Assembly: GCA_947589465.1 (NCBI GenBank)
Contig: CANQAE010000004.1
Location: forward strand, 1 to 49,700
DNA length: 49,700 nucleotides
Origin: an uncultured Clostridia bacterium
Lineage (GTDB): Bacteria; Bacillota; Clostridia; Christensenellales; Pumilibacteraceae
Reading direction: 5' to 3'
The translations under genes and the position numbers were made by a program. The notes below the pieces were generated by a model. The model was not told where the DNA came from. It saw only the letters and a program-made list of their open reading frames with translations, and did not search any database. Numbering within the stretch: position 1 is the first letter of the stretch; the number at the start of each line of letters is the position of its first letter. Positions 1-8,282 of the stretch are shown one piece after another.

Positions 1-22
1 GCGAAGTAGATGAGCGGGGAAC

Positions 23-80
23 GTTTTACGGAGTAAAACAAAAGCAACGAACGTTGCGACTAAAAATCTTTATGATTTTT
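23..80. repeat. three short inverted repeats upstream of ruvX
   Basis: Three small hairpins follow one another: GTTTTAC at 23-29 with GTAAAAC at 33-39, GCAACG at 44-49 with CGTTGC at 52-57, and AAAAATC at 62-68 with GATTTTT at 74-80. The last ends in a short T run and could help terminate transcription coming from upstream. I see no convincing gene in 1-135; one frame stays open from base 3 to a stop at 105-107 but shows no recognisable family. Confidence 0.4.
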
Positions 81-91
81 ATGTTTCCCAT

Positions 92-100
92 TGCTATAAT
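92..100 (+). promoter_or_regulatory. extended -10 promoter for ruvX
   Basis: TGCTATAAT at 92-100 is a perfect extended -10 element. No good -35 hexamer lies 17 bases upstream, which extended -10 promoters tolerate. It is 36 bases before the ruvX ATG. Confidence 0.6.
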
Positions 101-135
101 AGTCTAACGGCTGATATTGACGGCGGAGGTGGATC

Positions 136-561
136 ATGAAAATAATGGCGATTGATTACGGCGACAGTCGCATAGGACTTGCCGTAAGCGACGCTTTGGG
201 CATTATCGCATCACCTGTCGGCACGATTAAGTCGGTGGGTATGCGCGGGGACATAGACACCCTTGCCGCGCAAGCCAAGGAACTCGGCGCGGAACTTATC
301 GTACTAGGTTTGCCGCTCAATATGGACGGAAGCGCGGGCGAGCGTGCCGAAAAGACGCGCAAACTCGGCGACGTTCTCGGCAAAGTCAGCGGGCTGACGG
401 TGGAGTATATGGACGAAAGGTTGTCGAGCGTGAGCGCCGAACGCGTGCTTGACGAGGCGGAAATGCATTGGAGCAAACGCAAAAAAGTAGTGGATACGAT
501 AGCGGCGCAAATTATTTTGCAAACCTATTTGGATAAAAAGAAAAAACAACAAGGAGAATAA
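136..561 (+). CDS. ruvX: RuvX/YqgF family RNase H-like nuclease
   Basis: This 141-residue protein belongs to the YqgF/RuvX family, whose members have an RNase H fold and act as Holliday-junction resolvase-like enzymes or in pre-16S rRNA 5' end maturation. The N-terminal strand MAIDYGDSRIGLAVSD carries the first catalytic Asp, LIVLGLPLNMDG is the second signature, and MDERLSS near residue 93 holds further active-site acids. The length is normal for the family. The start is the ATG at 136, with GGCGGAGGTGG just upstream. The DUF1292 gene follows after four bases, the same ruvX-yrzB order as in Bacillus and clostridia, so the two are probably co-transcribed. Confidence 0.93.
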   Translation: MKIMAIDYGDSRIGLAVSDALGIIASPVGTIKSVGMRGDIDTLAAQAKELGAELIVLGLPLNMDGSAGERAEKTRKLGDVLGKVSGLTVEYMDERLSSVSAERVLDEAEMHWSKRKKVVDTIAAQIILQTYLDKKKKQQGE

Positions 562-565
562 AATC

Positions 566-970
566 ATGGAAAATGACAATTGCGAAATTTTCGACGACGA
601 GGAAGTTATTACGCTTCAAGACGAAGAAGGAAACCCCATTAAATTCGTCGAAGTGGCTTGCGTGGAGTATGAGGGGGCGTACTACATTTTGCTTTCGCCC
701 GCGCAGGAAGTCGAAGGCATTGCAGACGACGAGGTGATAATCTGCCGTCTTGAAGATCAGGACGACGACACTCAACTTATCGTTCCTCTCGACAACGAGG
801 AACTTATGCAAAAGGTGTTCGACGAGTATCTCAGGACCGCGAAAGACGGTTGCGACTGCGACGATTGCGACTGCGAGGACTGCGACGAATGTGATTGCGA
901 TTGCGACGACGAACATTGCGACTGCGGTTGCGACGACGATCATTGCGATTGCGGCCATGGCGACAAATAA
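566..970 (+). CDS. DUF1292 protein with a Cys/Asp-rich C-terminal tail
   Basis: Residues 1-90 match the small DUF1292 (YrzB-like) family, of unknown function, which usually sits next to ruvX in Firmicutes, as here. Typical members end near residue 90. This one continues to 134 residues with a tail holding 13 cysteines (positions 96 to 129, mostly spaced one or two apart), many aspartates and three histidines. The composition suggests metal binding, for example zinc, copper or iron, but this is inference. The reading frame is unbroken and the start ATG has AAGGAGAATAAAATC before it. A terminator follows about 25 bases after the stop. Confidence 0.82.
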   Translation: MENDNCEIFDDEEVITLQDEEGNPIKFVEVACVEYEGAYYILLSPAQEVEGIADDEVIICRLEDQDDDTQLIVPLDNEELMQKVFDEYLRTAKDGCDCDDCDCEDCDECDCDCDDEHCDCGCDDDHCDCGHGDK

Positions 971-994
971 TTTGGAAAAAATATCTGTTTTTTG

Positions 995-1033
995 CCGATT
1001 GTGCCTTAATTCGTTTGCACAGTCGGTTTTTTT
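995..1033 (+). terminator. rho-independent terminator after the DUF1292 gene
   Basis: CCGATTGTGC at 995-1004 pairs with GCACAGTCGG at 1017-1026 (ten pairs, one wobble), followed by seven T residues. The right arm shares bases with the -35 box of the next promoter. Confidence 0.8.
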
Positions 1034-1043
1034 ATGGTATAAT
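1015..1043 (+). promoter_or_regulatory. promoter for rpsB-tsf-pyrH
   Basis: TTGCAC at 1015-1020 and TATAAT at 1038-1043 are separated by exactly 17 bases, and the -10 is extended by TG at 1035-1036. This is one of the best vegetative promoters in the window, as expected for ribosomal protein genes. Confidence 0.85.
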
Positions 1044-1072
1044 ATTTGAGTTTTATTACGCACCTTGGCGGA

Positions 1073-1128
1073 TTCGTTTCCTGTTCCGTGGCAAAAAATT
1101 TTGACTACGTGTCGCGGAGGCAAACGAA
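1073..1128 (+). promoter_or_regulatory. long folded leader hairpin upstream of rpsB
   Basis: TTCGTTT at 1073-1079 pairs with AAACGAA at 1122-1128, CCT at 1080-1082 with AGG at 1118-1120, and CCGTGGCA at 1086-1093 with TGTCGCGG at 1110-1117. This gives 18 pairs, interrupted by a bulged C on the right and a three-base bulge on the left. Both wobble pairs work only for RNA read on the + strand. The hairpin ends 36 bases before the rpsB ATG and could be an S2 autoregulatory site; that role is inference. Confidence 0.55.
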
Positions 1129-1164
1129 GTTGATGCAGGGGAGGAATAACAGGAGGATTTTTTT

Positions 1165-2016
1165 ATGAACATCGTATCAATGAAGCAACTGCTTGAAGCA
1201 GGCGTTCACTTCGGGCACCCCACGAGAAAGTGGAATCCCAAGATGAAAAAGTACATTTACACCGCTCGTAATGATATTTATATCATTAACCTCGAAATGA
1301 CGGTGGGACTTATCGACGAGGCTTACAACTTCATCAAGAGCGTTGCCGATTCGGGCAAGTCGATCTTGTTCGTCGGCACCAAGAAACAGGCTCAGGAAGC
1401 GATAATGCAAGAGGCGCAAAAGTGTGGAATGTATTACGTAAACAACCGTTGGCTCGGCGGAATGCTCACCAACTTTACGACCATGCGTTCGAGAGTCGAA
1501 AGGCTCAACAAACTTAACCAGATGGAGAAGATGAACGAATTCAACGTTCTTCCCAAGAAGGAAGTCGCTAAACTCATAGCCGAACGCGACAAACTCGAAG
1601 CCAACCTCGGCGGCATTAAGGAAATGAGAACTTTGCCCGGCGCATTGTTCGTCGTTGACCCCAAGAAGGAGCACCTTGCCGTTGCCGAAGCGCGCAGCCT
1701 TAACATTCCCATCGTGGGCATAGTGGACACCAACTGCGATCCCGACGAAGTGGATTACGTAATTCCGGGCAATGACGACGCAATCAGAGCGATAAAACTC
1801 ATCGCGGGCGCAATGGCGGACGCCGTTATCGAAGCGCGCGAGGGCGAAGAAGGTCTTGCCGCAATAAGGCAGAAAGAAGCCGAGGAAGCCGCTAAACTTC
1901 GCGAAAACGAAGAACAACCCGATATGGATTCCGCTCTTATGGAGGATTTCCCCATTGAGGAAACGGCAACCGAACCCGCAAAAACAGAGAATACCGACAA
2001 AGAGGAGGACAAATAA
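1165..2016 (+). CDS. rpsB: 30S ribosomal protein S2
   Basis: Ribosomal protein S2 assembles late on the small subunit and helps position S1 and the mRNA start region. The N-terminal [20 protein letters not shown] and the internal [14 protein letters not shown] and [12 protein letters not shown] are family signatures. The protein is 283 residues, longer than the usual 230-260, because of a very acidic C-terminal extension from about residue 235 on (rich in E and D). The ATG follows AGGAGG at an ideal distance. tsf begins two bases after the stop, the standard rpsB-tsf pair. Confidence 0.98.
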   Translation: MNIVSMKQLLEAGVHFGHPTRKWNPKMKKYIYTARNDIYIINLEMTVGLIDEAYNFIKSVADSGKSILFVGTKKQAQEAIMQEAQKCGMYYVNNRWLGGMLTNFTTMRSRVERLNKLNQMEKMNEFNVLPKKEVAKLIAERDKLEANLGGIKEMRTLPGALFVVDPKKEHLAVAEARSLNIPIVGIVDTNCDPDEVDYVIPGNDDAIRAIKLIAGAMADAVIEAREGEEGLAAIRQKEAEEAAKLRENEEQPDMDSALMEDFPIEETATEPAKTENTDKEEDK

Positions 2017-2018
2017 TT

Positions 2019-2948
2019 ATGAACTTTACTGCTCAGGACGTAAATGCGCTCCGTCAACGCACGGGCGCGGGTATGATGGATTGCAAAAAAGCCCTTATTC
2101 ATGCCGAAGGAGATATGGATAAGGCTACCGAATATTTGAGAGAACAGGGCATCACCGTTGCCGCAAAAAAGGCTTCGCGTATTGCTTCCGAAGGCGCTAT
2201 CGCGGCATATACTTCGCCCGACGGAAAGGTGGGCGCGCTCGTCGAACTCAACTGCGAATCGGATTTCGTTGCACGCAGCGACGCATTTAAGGATATGTCG
2301 TACATTATCGCAAAACAGGTCGCTTCCGCTGATCCCGCCGATAACGACGCTTTGCTTGCTTCGACCGTAAAAGAAACGGGCGGCACGGTAAGCGAACTCA
2401 TCACCGCAACCACGGCGAAAACGGGCGAAAAGATCTCCTTGCGTAGGTTCGTAAGACAGCAGGGCGAAAAGGAAGAAGTGTATATCCATATGGGCGGCAA
2501 GATAGGCGTTTTGCTCGAAGTCGAAACAGACAAAGACCTCAAAGGCAATGAGATTTTCGACAATATGTGCCACGATATCGCAATGCATATAGCGGCGTTT
2601 GCTCCCTCGTACATTTACGAGAACGAAGTTCCGCCCGCATCCGTAGAACATGAAAAAGAAATTCTTCGCGCGCAGATCGCAAACGATCCGTCCTCGTCCA
2701 AAAAGCCTCAGGCTGTTCTCGACAAGATGGTCGAAGGCAGGTTGGGTAAGTTCTACAAGGAAGTGTGCCTCATAGATCAAGAATTTGCAAAGGACGCTTC
2801 GATGACGATCAAGCAACTTGTGGAAAAGACGGGCGGCGCGCTCAATGCCAAGATAACGCTCAAAAAGTTCACTCGCTTCGTAATGGGCGAGGGGCTCGAA
2901 AAGAAAGAAGAAAATTTAGCGGAAGAAATCGCAAAGATGACAAAATAA
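2019..2948 (+). CDS. tsf: translation elongation factor Ts
   Basis: EF-Ts exchanges GDP for GTP on EF-Tu. The N-terminal UBA-like domain with LRQRTGAGMMDCKKAL and the core signature ELNCESDFVARSDAF, which contacts the EF-Tu nucleotide site, are intact. At 309 residues it is of the normal long bacterial type. The start ATG is preceded by GAGGAGGACAAATAATT, so its ribosome-binding site lies within the end of rpsB and translation is probably coupled. A weak terminator-like hairpin follows the stop, and the EF-Ts/UMP kinase junction matches the usual Firmicutes order. Confidence 0.98.
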   Translation: MNFTAQDVNALRQRTGAGMMDCKKALIHAEGDMDKATEYLREQGITVAAKKASRIASEGAIAAYTSPDGKVGALVELNCESDFVARSDAFKDMSYIIAKQVASADPADNDALLASTVKETGGTVSELITATTAKTGEKISLRRFVRQQGEKEEVYIHMGGKIGVLLEVETDKDLKGNEIFDNMCHDIAMHIAAFAPSYIYENEVPPASVEHEKEILRAQIANDPSSSKKPQAVLDKMVEGRLGKFYKEVCLIDQEFAKDASMTIKQLVEKTGGALNAKITLKKFTRFVMGEGLEKKEENLAEEIAKMTK

Positions 2949-2956
2949 TTTTTTCG

Positions 2957-2986
2957 AAAAGGGACGGTTTTAACGTTCCTTTTTTT
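2957..2986 (+). terminator. terminator-like hairpin between tsf and pyrH
   Basis: AAAAGGGACG at 2957-2966 pairs with CGTTCCTTTT (2974-2983) across a seven-base loop, with further T residues following. The pyrH start is only 13 bases further on, so it may attenuate rather than end the transcript. Confidence 0.5.
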
Positions 2987-2998
2987 GAGGGAGAATTT

Positions 2999-3694
2999 AT
3001 GTATAAACGAATTTTACTCAAACTCAGCGGCGAGGCGCTTGCGGGCAAGGACGGCAACGGACTCGACGAAAGCACCGTAGACAAGGTCGTTACCCAACTC
3101 GTCAAACTGAGAGAACTCGGTACCGAGATCGCGATCGTAGTGGGCGGCGGCAACTTCTGGCGAGGCAGGCAGGGAAAAAATATGGATAAGTCAACGGCAG
3201 ATTATATGGGTATGCTTGCCACCACCCTCAACGCCCTCGCTCTTTGCGACGCAATAGAATCGAAAGGCGTGCCTGCCCGCGTTCAGACAGCCATAAATAT
3301 CAACGTTATTGCCGAGCCGTTTATTTTGCGCAAGGCGCTCAAACATCTCGAAAAAAAGAGGATAGTCATATTTGCGTGCGGCACAGGCAACCCGTATTTC
3401 ACAACGGACACCGGCGCGGCGCTACGGGCGGCGCAAATCAAGGCGGAAGCGCTTTTGATGGCGAAGAATATCGACGGGGTATACGACTGCGACCCGCGCA
3501 AAAACAGCGCGGCGGTCAAACTCGACAAACTCACCTATATGGACGTCATGAACCGCAACCTTGCCGTTATGGACCTTACTTCCATAACCATGTGTATGGA
3601 AAATCATATACCCATTATCGCATTCGGGCTCGATTCCGAAGATTCGATCGTTCGGGCGGGTTCGGGCGAAAAAATAGGCACATTAATTAATTAA
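2999..3694 (+). CDS. pyrH: UMP kinase
   Basis: UMP kinase phosphorylates UMP to UDP in pyrimidine nucleotide synthesis; the bacterial enzyme is a hexamer of the amino acid kinase fold. MYKRILLKLSGEALAG at the N-terminus, the glycine-rich VVGGGNFWRG and the acceptor-site region DYMGMLATTLNALAL are diagnostic, and DLTSITMCMENHIPI lies near the C-terminus. Length is 231 residues, as expected. I chose the ATG at 2999, which has GAGGGAG upstream; the frame is open further upstream through tsf, but that extension has no homologous character. A promoter for frr lies just after the stop. Confidence 0.97.
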   Translation: MYKRILLKLSGEALAGKDGNGLDESTVDKVVTQLVKLRELGTEIAIVVGGGNFWRGRQGKNMDKSTADYMGMLATTLNALALCDAIESKGVPARVQTAININVIAEPFILRKALKHLEKKRIVIFACGTGNPYFTTDTGAALRAAQIKAEALLMAKNIDGVYDCDPRKNSAAVKLDKLTYMDVMNRNLAVMDLTSITMCMENHIPIIAFGLDSEDSIVRAGSGEKIGTLIN

Positions 3695-3699
3695 AACAC

Positions 3700-3729
3700 T
3701 TGTCATATCGCGTGGAAATTTGCTATAAT
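3700..3729 (+). promoter_or_regulatory. promoter for frr and downstream lipid genes
   Basis: TTGTCA at 3700-3705 and TATAAT at 3724-3729 are 18 bases apart, with an extended -10 (TGC before the hexamer). This gives frr-uppS-cdsA-dxr-rseP-ispG its own start point. Confidence 0.75.
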
Positions 3730-3763
3730 ATTGACAAGAGAAATATTTTTGGAGGCGCAGGCA

Positions 3764-4339
3764 ATGGCAATAACCAATTTGCAAGTAAAAGAAGAATTCG
3801 ATAAGTACGAGGCGCGACTCGCCAAAGGGCTCGACTATTTGCGCGGCGAGTTGTTTACTATCCGTGCGGGCAGAGCAAACCCGCAAATTCTCAACAAAAT
3901 AACAGTCGATTATTACGGCACCCCCACGCCGCTTGCCAATATGGCTAACATTACCGTTCCCGAAGCAAGAATGCTCGTCATTTCGCTCTGGGATTCGTCT
4001 ATGGTAAAAGAAACGGTAAAGGCTATAATGGCTTCGGATATCGGCATTACGCCCACCGACGACGGCAAGGTCATAAGGCTTGTTTTCCCGCAACTCACCG
4101 AGGAACGAAGAAAGGAACTTACGAAGCAGGTCAAAAAACTCGGCGAGGACAGCAAGGTCACTTTGCGTAACGAGCGCCGCGACATTCTCGACCTACTGAA
4201 AAAGTTCAAAAAGGACAGCGTCATTACGGAAGACGAGGAGAAAACTTACGGAGCGGAAGTTCAGAAAACTCTCGACGGATATATCGCCAAAGTCGATTCT
4301 TTGGTAAAAGAGAAGGAAGCCGAAATTCTTGAAATCTGA
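3764..4339 (+). CDS. frr: ribosome recycling factor
   Basis: Ribosome recycling factor splits post-termination ribosomes with EF-G. The protein (191 residues from this start) shows the RRF signature LRGELFTIRAGRANPQIL and a C-terminal helical bundle ending KVDSLVKEKEAEILEI. The frame is open from a TTG at 3731, but that lies only two bases beyond the -10 box; the ATG at 3764 has GGAGG at 3751-3755 and gives the family's usual N-terminus, so I use it. The end overlaps uppS by 11 bases. Confidence 0.96.
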   Translation: MAITNLQVKEEFDKYEARLAKGLDYLRGELFTIRAGRANPQILNKITVDYYGTPTPLANMANITVPEARMLVISLWDSSMVKETVKAIMASDIGITPTDDGKVIRLVFPQLTEERRKELTKQVKKLGEDSKVTLRNERRDILDLLKKFKKDSVITEDEEKTYGAEVQKTLDGYIAKVDSLVKEKEAEILEI

Positions 4340-5003
4340 GCCGAGTAGACATGGTGCCGTCAAACATATAGCGTTTATTATGGACGGCAACGGCAGATGG
4401 GCGCGTGCGCGTCGGTTGCCTCGCAACAAAGGACACAAAGAAGGAGTCAAGACTATGGTTCGCATAGCCGACGCTTGTTTTTCCCGCTCGATTCCTTATG
4501 TGTCCTTTTATGCATTTTCGACCGAAAACAAATTTCGTTCGCCGACCGAAGTCGAAGGGCTCAAAAAAATTATGGAGGACGAACTCGGCGGGATAATAGA
4601 CAAACTCAGCAGCGGCAACATAAGGCTCAACGTTATGGGGGACATATCGTATTTTGGCGAGCGCATAAGAGGGCTAATTAACGAGGGAGTCGAAAGGACG
4701 GCGACGCTTACGGGCGGCGTGCTTAACATCGCTTTGAATTACGGCGGAAGGGACGAAATAGCGCGTGCCTCCCGTCTTTGCGGCGAAAAGCCGATAGAAA
4801 ATTTTTTGTACACGGCGGGGCAACCGGACCCCGATATTCTTGTCCGCACGGGCGGCGAGAAGCGGCTCAGTAACTTTATGCTGTATCAACTTGCATATAC
4901 CGAGTTGTTTTTTCTCGACACATATTGGCCCGATTTCGGGGAAGAAGAATTAAACACGGTCATCGACGAATATTATAAAAGGAACAGGCGTTTCGGCAGA
5001 TGA
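4329..5003 (+). CDS. uppS: undecaprenyl diphosphate synthase (cis-prenyltransferase)
   Basis: The enzyme condenses isopentenyl diphosphate onto farnesyl diphosphate to give the C55 lipid carrier for cell-wall synthesis. FIMDGNGRWA with the catalytic Asp, GHKEGV, the YAFSTEN loop, LNYGGRDEI and the C-terminal DILVRTGGEKRLSNFMLYQL are all present. At 224 residues it is somewhat short, and the usual STENW tryptophan is replaced by Lys. The only start giving the full active site is the TTG at 4329, inside frr; the first ATG in frame is within the active-site motif. It belongs to a lipid cluster with cdsA and dxr. Confidence 0.95.
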   Translation: MKSEPSRHGAVKHIAFIMDGNGRWARARRLPRNKGHKEGVKTMVRIADACFSRSIPYVSFYAFSTENKFRSPTEVEGLKKIMEDELGGIIDKLSSGNIRLNVMGDISYFGERIRGLINEGVERTATLTGGVLNIALNYGGRDEIARASRLCGEKPIENFLYTAGQPDPDILVRTGGEKRLSNFMLYQLAYTELFFLDTYWPDFGEEELNTVIDEYYKRNRRFGR

Positions 5004-5881
5004 AAGGACTAAAAACCAGACTGATTACGGGCAGTATAATATTTGCGGTATTCGCGGGCGTGATCTTGTTGACGCTCAAAGTTCATTGGGCGTTTTTCGA
5101 CGCTCTCGTATTAATACTTGCCGTTTTGGCTGTGCATGAAATGTGCGCGGCTGTCGGCAAAAAATTTCCGCGACCTTTCGACGTACTCGCTTATCTCGGA
5201 GTCATTATAGGCTTTCCGGCATACGTAGTGGCGCAGGAAGTCGTTCATATTGGCGGCATAACGTCGTTCTTTTGCGTTATGCTCTTGCTTTGCCTCGGCG
5301 CGATCGTGTATTCGCTTTGTTCGAAGAAAGTCAGCACGAGCAACGTCGTGTCCACCATGTTCGTGCTTGTCTATCCCGTTTCGACGCTCATGTATCTTTT
5401 GGCGTTCAACCATCTCGCGCCGCCGTACAGAGCGGACGCGCTCCTTTTGTTATTCGTTTGCGCGCCGCTTACGGACACGTTCGCGTACTTTGTGGGAAGT
5501 ATTGTAAAGGGCAAAAAACTTTGTCCCAAAATAAGCCCCAACAAGACGATTTCGGGCGCGATAGGCGGGCTTATAGGCGGAACGCTCGGCGGCGTTATAT
5601 TGTATTTCATTTCCTCGACCGCAGTCGGCGAATTTTTTACTATGGGTCCGCTTTTGAGGTCTAACCTCGGCAATTGCATCAACTTCATTTGCCTCGGCAT
5701 ATTGATAGGCATTACGACGCAGATCGGCGACCTTTTCGCGTCGTTCATAAAGAGGCTTTCGGGCATTAAAGACTTTTCCAACTTGCTACCCGGACACGGC
5801 GGCATAATGGACAGGATAGACGGCTTGCTGGTCAGCGGTATATTCGTATTTTTATACGTATCCATTTTGGCGGTGTTATGA
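5000..5881 (+). CDS. cdsA: phosphatidate cytidylyltransferase
   Basis: CdsA makes CDP-diacylglycerol from phosphatidic acid and CTP at the membrane, the branch point of phospholipid synthesis. The 293-residue protein is almost all hydrophobic helices and ends with the family signature, seen here as SFIKRLSGIKDFSNLLPGHG followed by GIMDRIDGLL. The ATG overlaps the uppS stop in an ATGA arrangement, and its own stop overlaps dxr the same way, so translation of the three is coupled. Confidence 0.96.
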   Translation: MKGLKTRLITGSIIFAVFAGVILLTLKVHWAFFDALVLILAVLAVHEMCAAVGKKFPRPFDVLAYLGVIIGFPAYVVAQEVVHIGGITSFFCVMLLLCLGAIVYSLCSKKVSTSNVVSTMFVLVYPVSTLMYLLAFNHLAPPYRADALLLLFVCAPLTDTFAYFVGSIVKGKKLCPKISPNKTISGAIGGLIGGTLGGVILYFISSTAVGEFFTMGPLLRSNLGNCINFICLGILIGITTQIGDLFASFIKRLSGIKDFSNLLPGHGGIMDRIDGLLVSGIFVFLYVSILAVL

Positions 5882-6993
5882 AAAGAATAGGTATTTTCGG
5901 CAGTACGGGTCATATCGGTATTCAGGCGACCGAGTTGTGCGACGGTAAAAATTTGAAAGCGGACGTGCTTGTGGCATATCGCAACGTCGATCTTTTGATA
6001 GAGCAGGCGAAGCGTTTTAAGCCGACCGCCGTAGGACTAATAGATAAATCTGCGTACGACAAAGACGCTTTTTCCGCTTTGGACGGAATAGAAGTGGCGG
6101 TAGGCGACGAAGCCGCGTTCCTTTGCGACGACACCGATACGGTACTGTTTTCGACGGTGGGGTGCGACGCTCTGCTTTCTCTCATGCATTTCGTGCGTTG
6201 CGGCAAGAAAGTAGCGCTCGCGAACAAGGAGTGTCTTGTTTCGGCGGGCGAAATAATCATGCGCGAGGCGAAAAAACACGGAGCGCAGATCATACCCGTT
6301 GACAGCGAACATTCGGCGGTCTGGCAATGCCTCGGCAAAGGCAATCGCGGAATAGCCGAAATAATTCTTACTGCGAGCGGCGGAAGATATTATACGTATC
6401 CCGCCGATAAACTTGCGGATATCTCGCCGAGCGAGGCGATCTGCCACCCAAATTGGAAAATGGGCAAGAAGATCTCGGTCGATAGCGCCACCATGGTCAA
6501 CAAGGCGCTCGAAATAATCGAGGCAAGATGGCTGTTCGGGACTGAAAATATAAGTTATATAATTCATCCTCAAAGCATAATACATTCTATGGTACGATTC
6601 AAGGACGGAGCGCTTCTCGCGCAACTGTCCGTTCCCGACATGAAGTTGCCGATATCTGTGGCGCTTTCTTACCCCGACAGGGTAGCGGGGGCGGTCAAGA
6701 ACTTCGAGTTCGACAGACCGCTTACGTTTTTGGATAAACGCGAGGACGTGTTTTTCGCACCCACCCTCGCATATGATTGTATCGAGAAGGGCGGAATTAC
6801 GGGCGCGGTCCTCGACGGCGCGGACGAGGGAGCGGTCAAACTGTTCCTCGGCGGCAAGATCAAATTCAACGAGATAGCCGAACTTGTCCGCGAGCAAGTA
6901 CGCAAAGCACCGCAAATAACCGACCCGACTCTCGACGACATAATGGCTATGCATAGATATGCCGAAATCGCAGTTACCGAGGAGCGCAAATGA
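5878..6993 (+). CDS. dxr: 1-deoxy-D-xylulose 5-phosphate reductoisomerase
   Basis: Dxr (IspC) converts DXP to 2-C-methyl-D-erythritol 4-phosphate with NADPH, the committed step of the MEP pathway. The NADPH-binding loop reads GIFGSTGHIGIQ; the usual GSTGSIG has His in place of the second Ser. VDSEHSAVWQCL, LTASGG, HPNWKMGKKISVDSATMVNK and HPQSIIHSMV carry the metal and substrate residues. The 371-residue length is normal to slightly short. ispG of the same pathway is one gene downstream, and dxs is about 25 kb away in this window. Confidence 0.96.
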   Translation: MKRIGIFGSTGHIGIQATELCDGKNLKADVLVAYRNVDLLIEQAKRFKPTAVGLIDKSAYDKDAFSALDGIEVAVGDEAAFLCDDTDTVLFSTVGCDALLSLMHFVRCGKKVALANKECLVSAGEIIMREAKKHGAQIIPVDSEHSAVWQCLGKGNRGIAEIILTASGGRYYTYPADKLADISPSEAICHPNWKMGKKISVDSATMVNKALEIIEARWLFGTENISYIIHPQSIIHSMVRFKDGALLAQLSVPDMKLPISVALSYPDRVAGAVKNFEFDRPLTFLDKREDVFFAPTLAYDCIEKGGITGAVLDGADEGAVKLFLGGKIKFNEIAELVREQVRKAPQITDPTLDDIMAMHRYAEIAVTEERK

Positions 6994-8282
6994 AAGTTCT
7001 TTATATAATAGTAGCCATATTGATCTTACTGCTCATGATAACCATTCATGAGTTCGGTCATTATCTTGCGGGCAAAATTTTAGGATTCAAAATAGACGAG
7101 TTCTCGATAGGATTCGGTCCCAAGTTGTTTTCGAAAAAGAAGAAAAACGGCGAAGTCTTTTCGATAAGATTGCTTCCTCTCGGCGGCTATTGCGCATTTG
7201 CCGGCGAAACAGACGAGGAAGCCATTCTCGCGCCCGAAAAGATGAACGGCAAAAAGGGCGAAGGCGGCGAAAACGGGCAAAACGGGCAAAATGCCGAAGT
7301 TTTCGATCTTTCGGACGCGGACGCGAACGGAACCGACGTTAGACCTATCGAAAGCGGGGATAGTGGCGGCAACGCGCCGACGAACGAAGTTCCGCAAGAC
7401 GGTCGCATCGAGTCGAATGGCGAAAGCAAAGTTAGACAAGACGGTCGCGTCGAGGCGATTGATGAGAGTGAAACGCGCCCCGCAAAAAAATTCAACGAAC
7501 AACCGCCCTGGAAACGCATTATAGTGCTTATGGCGGGCGGAGTGTTCAACTTGCTTTCGGCTGTCGTCTTTTCGATTTTGTTTATCGCCGTGGCGGGTTC
7601 GAGTACGCCTACGATAGAAAAGGTGTACGACAGTGTGCCCGAACAAAGCGGCTACGTATGCAATCTTATGGCGGGGGACACAATCGTTTCGATAGATGGC
7701 ACGAAGATAGATTTTTATCACACCATACAAAAGGCGCTCGAAGGCAAAACCGAGGGCGATACAATTCAAATGGTAGTTTTGCGCGACGGCAAGGAAGTGA
7801 GAATCACGACTTGCTTGCGCCGTTACGTTGTCGAAAACGCCGACCCGCAAGTGGGAATGGGCGTGGGACTCAAATATGAAAAAGCGAGCGTAGGCGAGGC
7901 GTTTTTGTATTGCGTGCCGTACACCGCCGAACTGTCTTGGGTAATACTCGGTACATTCGGCAAACTCATTATAGGTCAAGTGCCTTTGAATCAAGTCAGC
8001 GGCACGATAGGCACTATTAATCAAATTGCAGACCTGGGTATGCAAAACGGGCTTTATTTTCTTGTTTTGCTTCCGCTTATCGCCGCCAACCTCGGCATAT
8101 TCAATCTTTTCCCCATACCCGCGCTCGACGGCTCGAAAGTAGTATTTACGATAATCGAATGGATAAGGGGTAAGCCGATTAATCAAAAGGTCGAATCCAT
8201 GATCCATTTCGTGGGACTTATAGTCTTGCTCGGCTTTGTCGTCATTCTCGACCTTGTCAATCTCATAATGGGGGCGCTATGA
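6990..8282 (+). CDS. rseP: RseP/RasP-type site-2 intramembrane metalloprotease
   Basis: This membrane zinc protease cuts anti-sigma factors and leftover signal peptides within the bilayer. HEFGH at residues 20-24 provides two zinc ligands and the catalytic Glu; NLFPIPALDG from residue 372 carries the third ligand; a PDZ domain lies around 200-290. Between the first transmembrane region and the PDZ domain there is an extra hydrophilic stretch (about residues 82-168), rich in Gly, Asn, Asp and Glu and containing two near copies of a QDGR(I/V)E motif. Most relatives have little there. The flanking overlaps with dxr and ispG show it is part of the lipid operon. Confidence 0.94.
   Translation: MKVLYIIVAILILLLMITIHEFGHYLAGKILGFKIDEFSIGFGPKLFSKKKKNGEVFSIRLLPLGGYCAFAGETDEEAILAPEKMNGKKGEGGENGQNGQNAEVFDLSDADANGTDVRPIESGDSGGNAPTNEVPQDGRIESNGESKVRQDGRVEAIDESETRPAKKFNEQPPWKRIIVLMAGGVFNLLSAVVFSILFIAVAGSSTPTIEKVYDSVPEQSGYVCNLMAGDTIVSIDGTKIDFYHTIQKALEGKTEGDTIQMVVLRDGKEVRITTCLRRYVVENADPQVGMGVGLKYEKASVGEAFLYCVPYTAELSWVILGTFGKLIIGQVPLNQVSGTIGTINQIADLGMQNGLYFLVLLPLIAANLGIFNLFPIPALDGSKVVFTIIEWIRGKPINQKVESMIHFVGLIVLLGFVVILDLVNLIMGAL

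Noticed and set aside
2765..2998. N-terminal extension of UMP kinase into tsf
   Set aside because: The family starts at MYKRILLKLSG, a good ribosome-binding site precedes the ATG at 2999, and the upstream frame is a shadow of tsf.
3731..3763. TTG start for frr
   Set aside because: It lies two bases after the -10 box, before the likely transcription start, and adds an atypical N-terminus.
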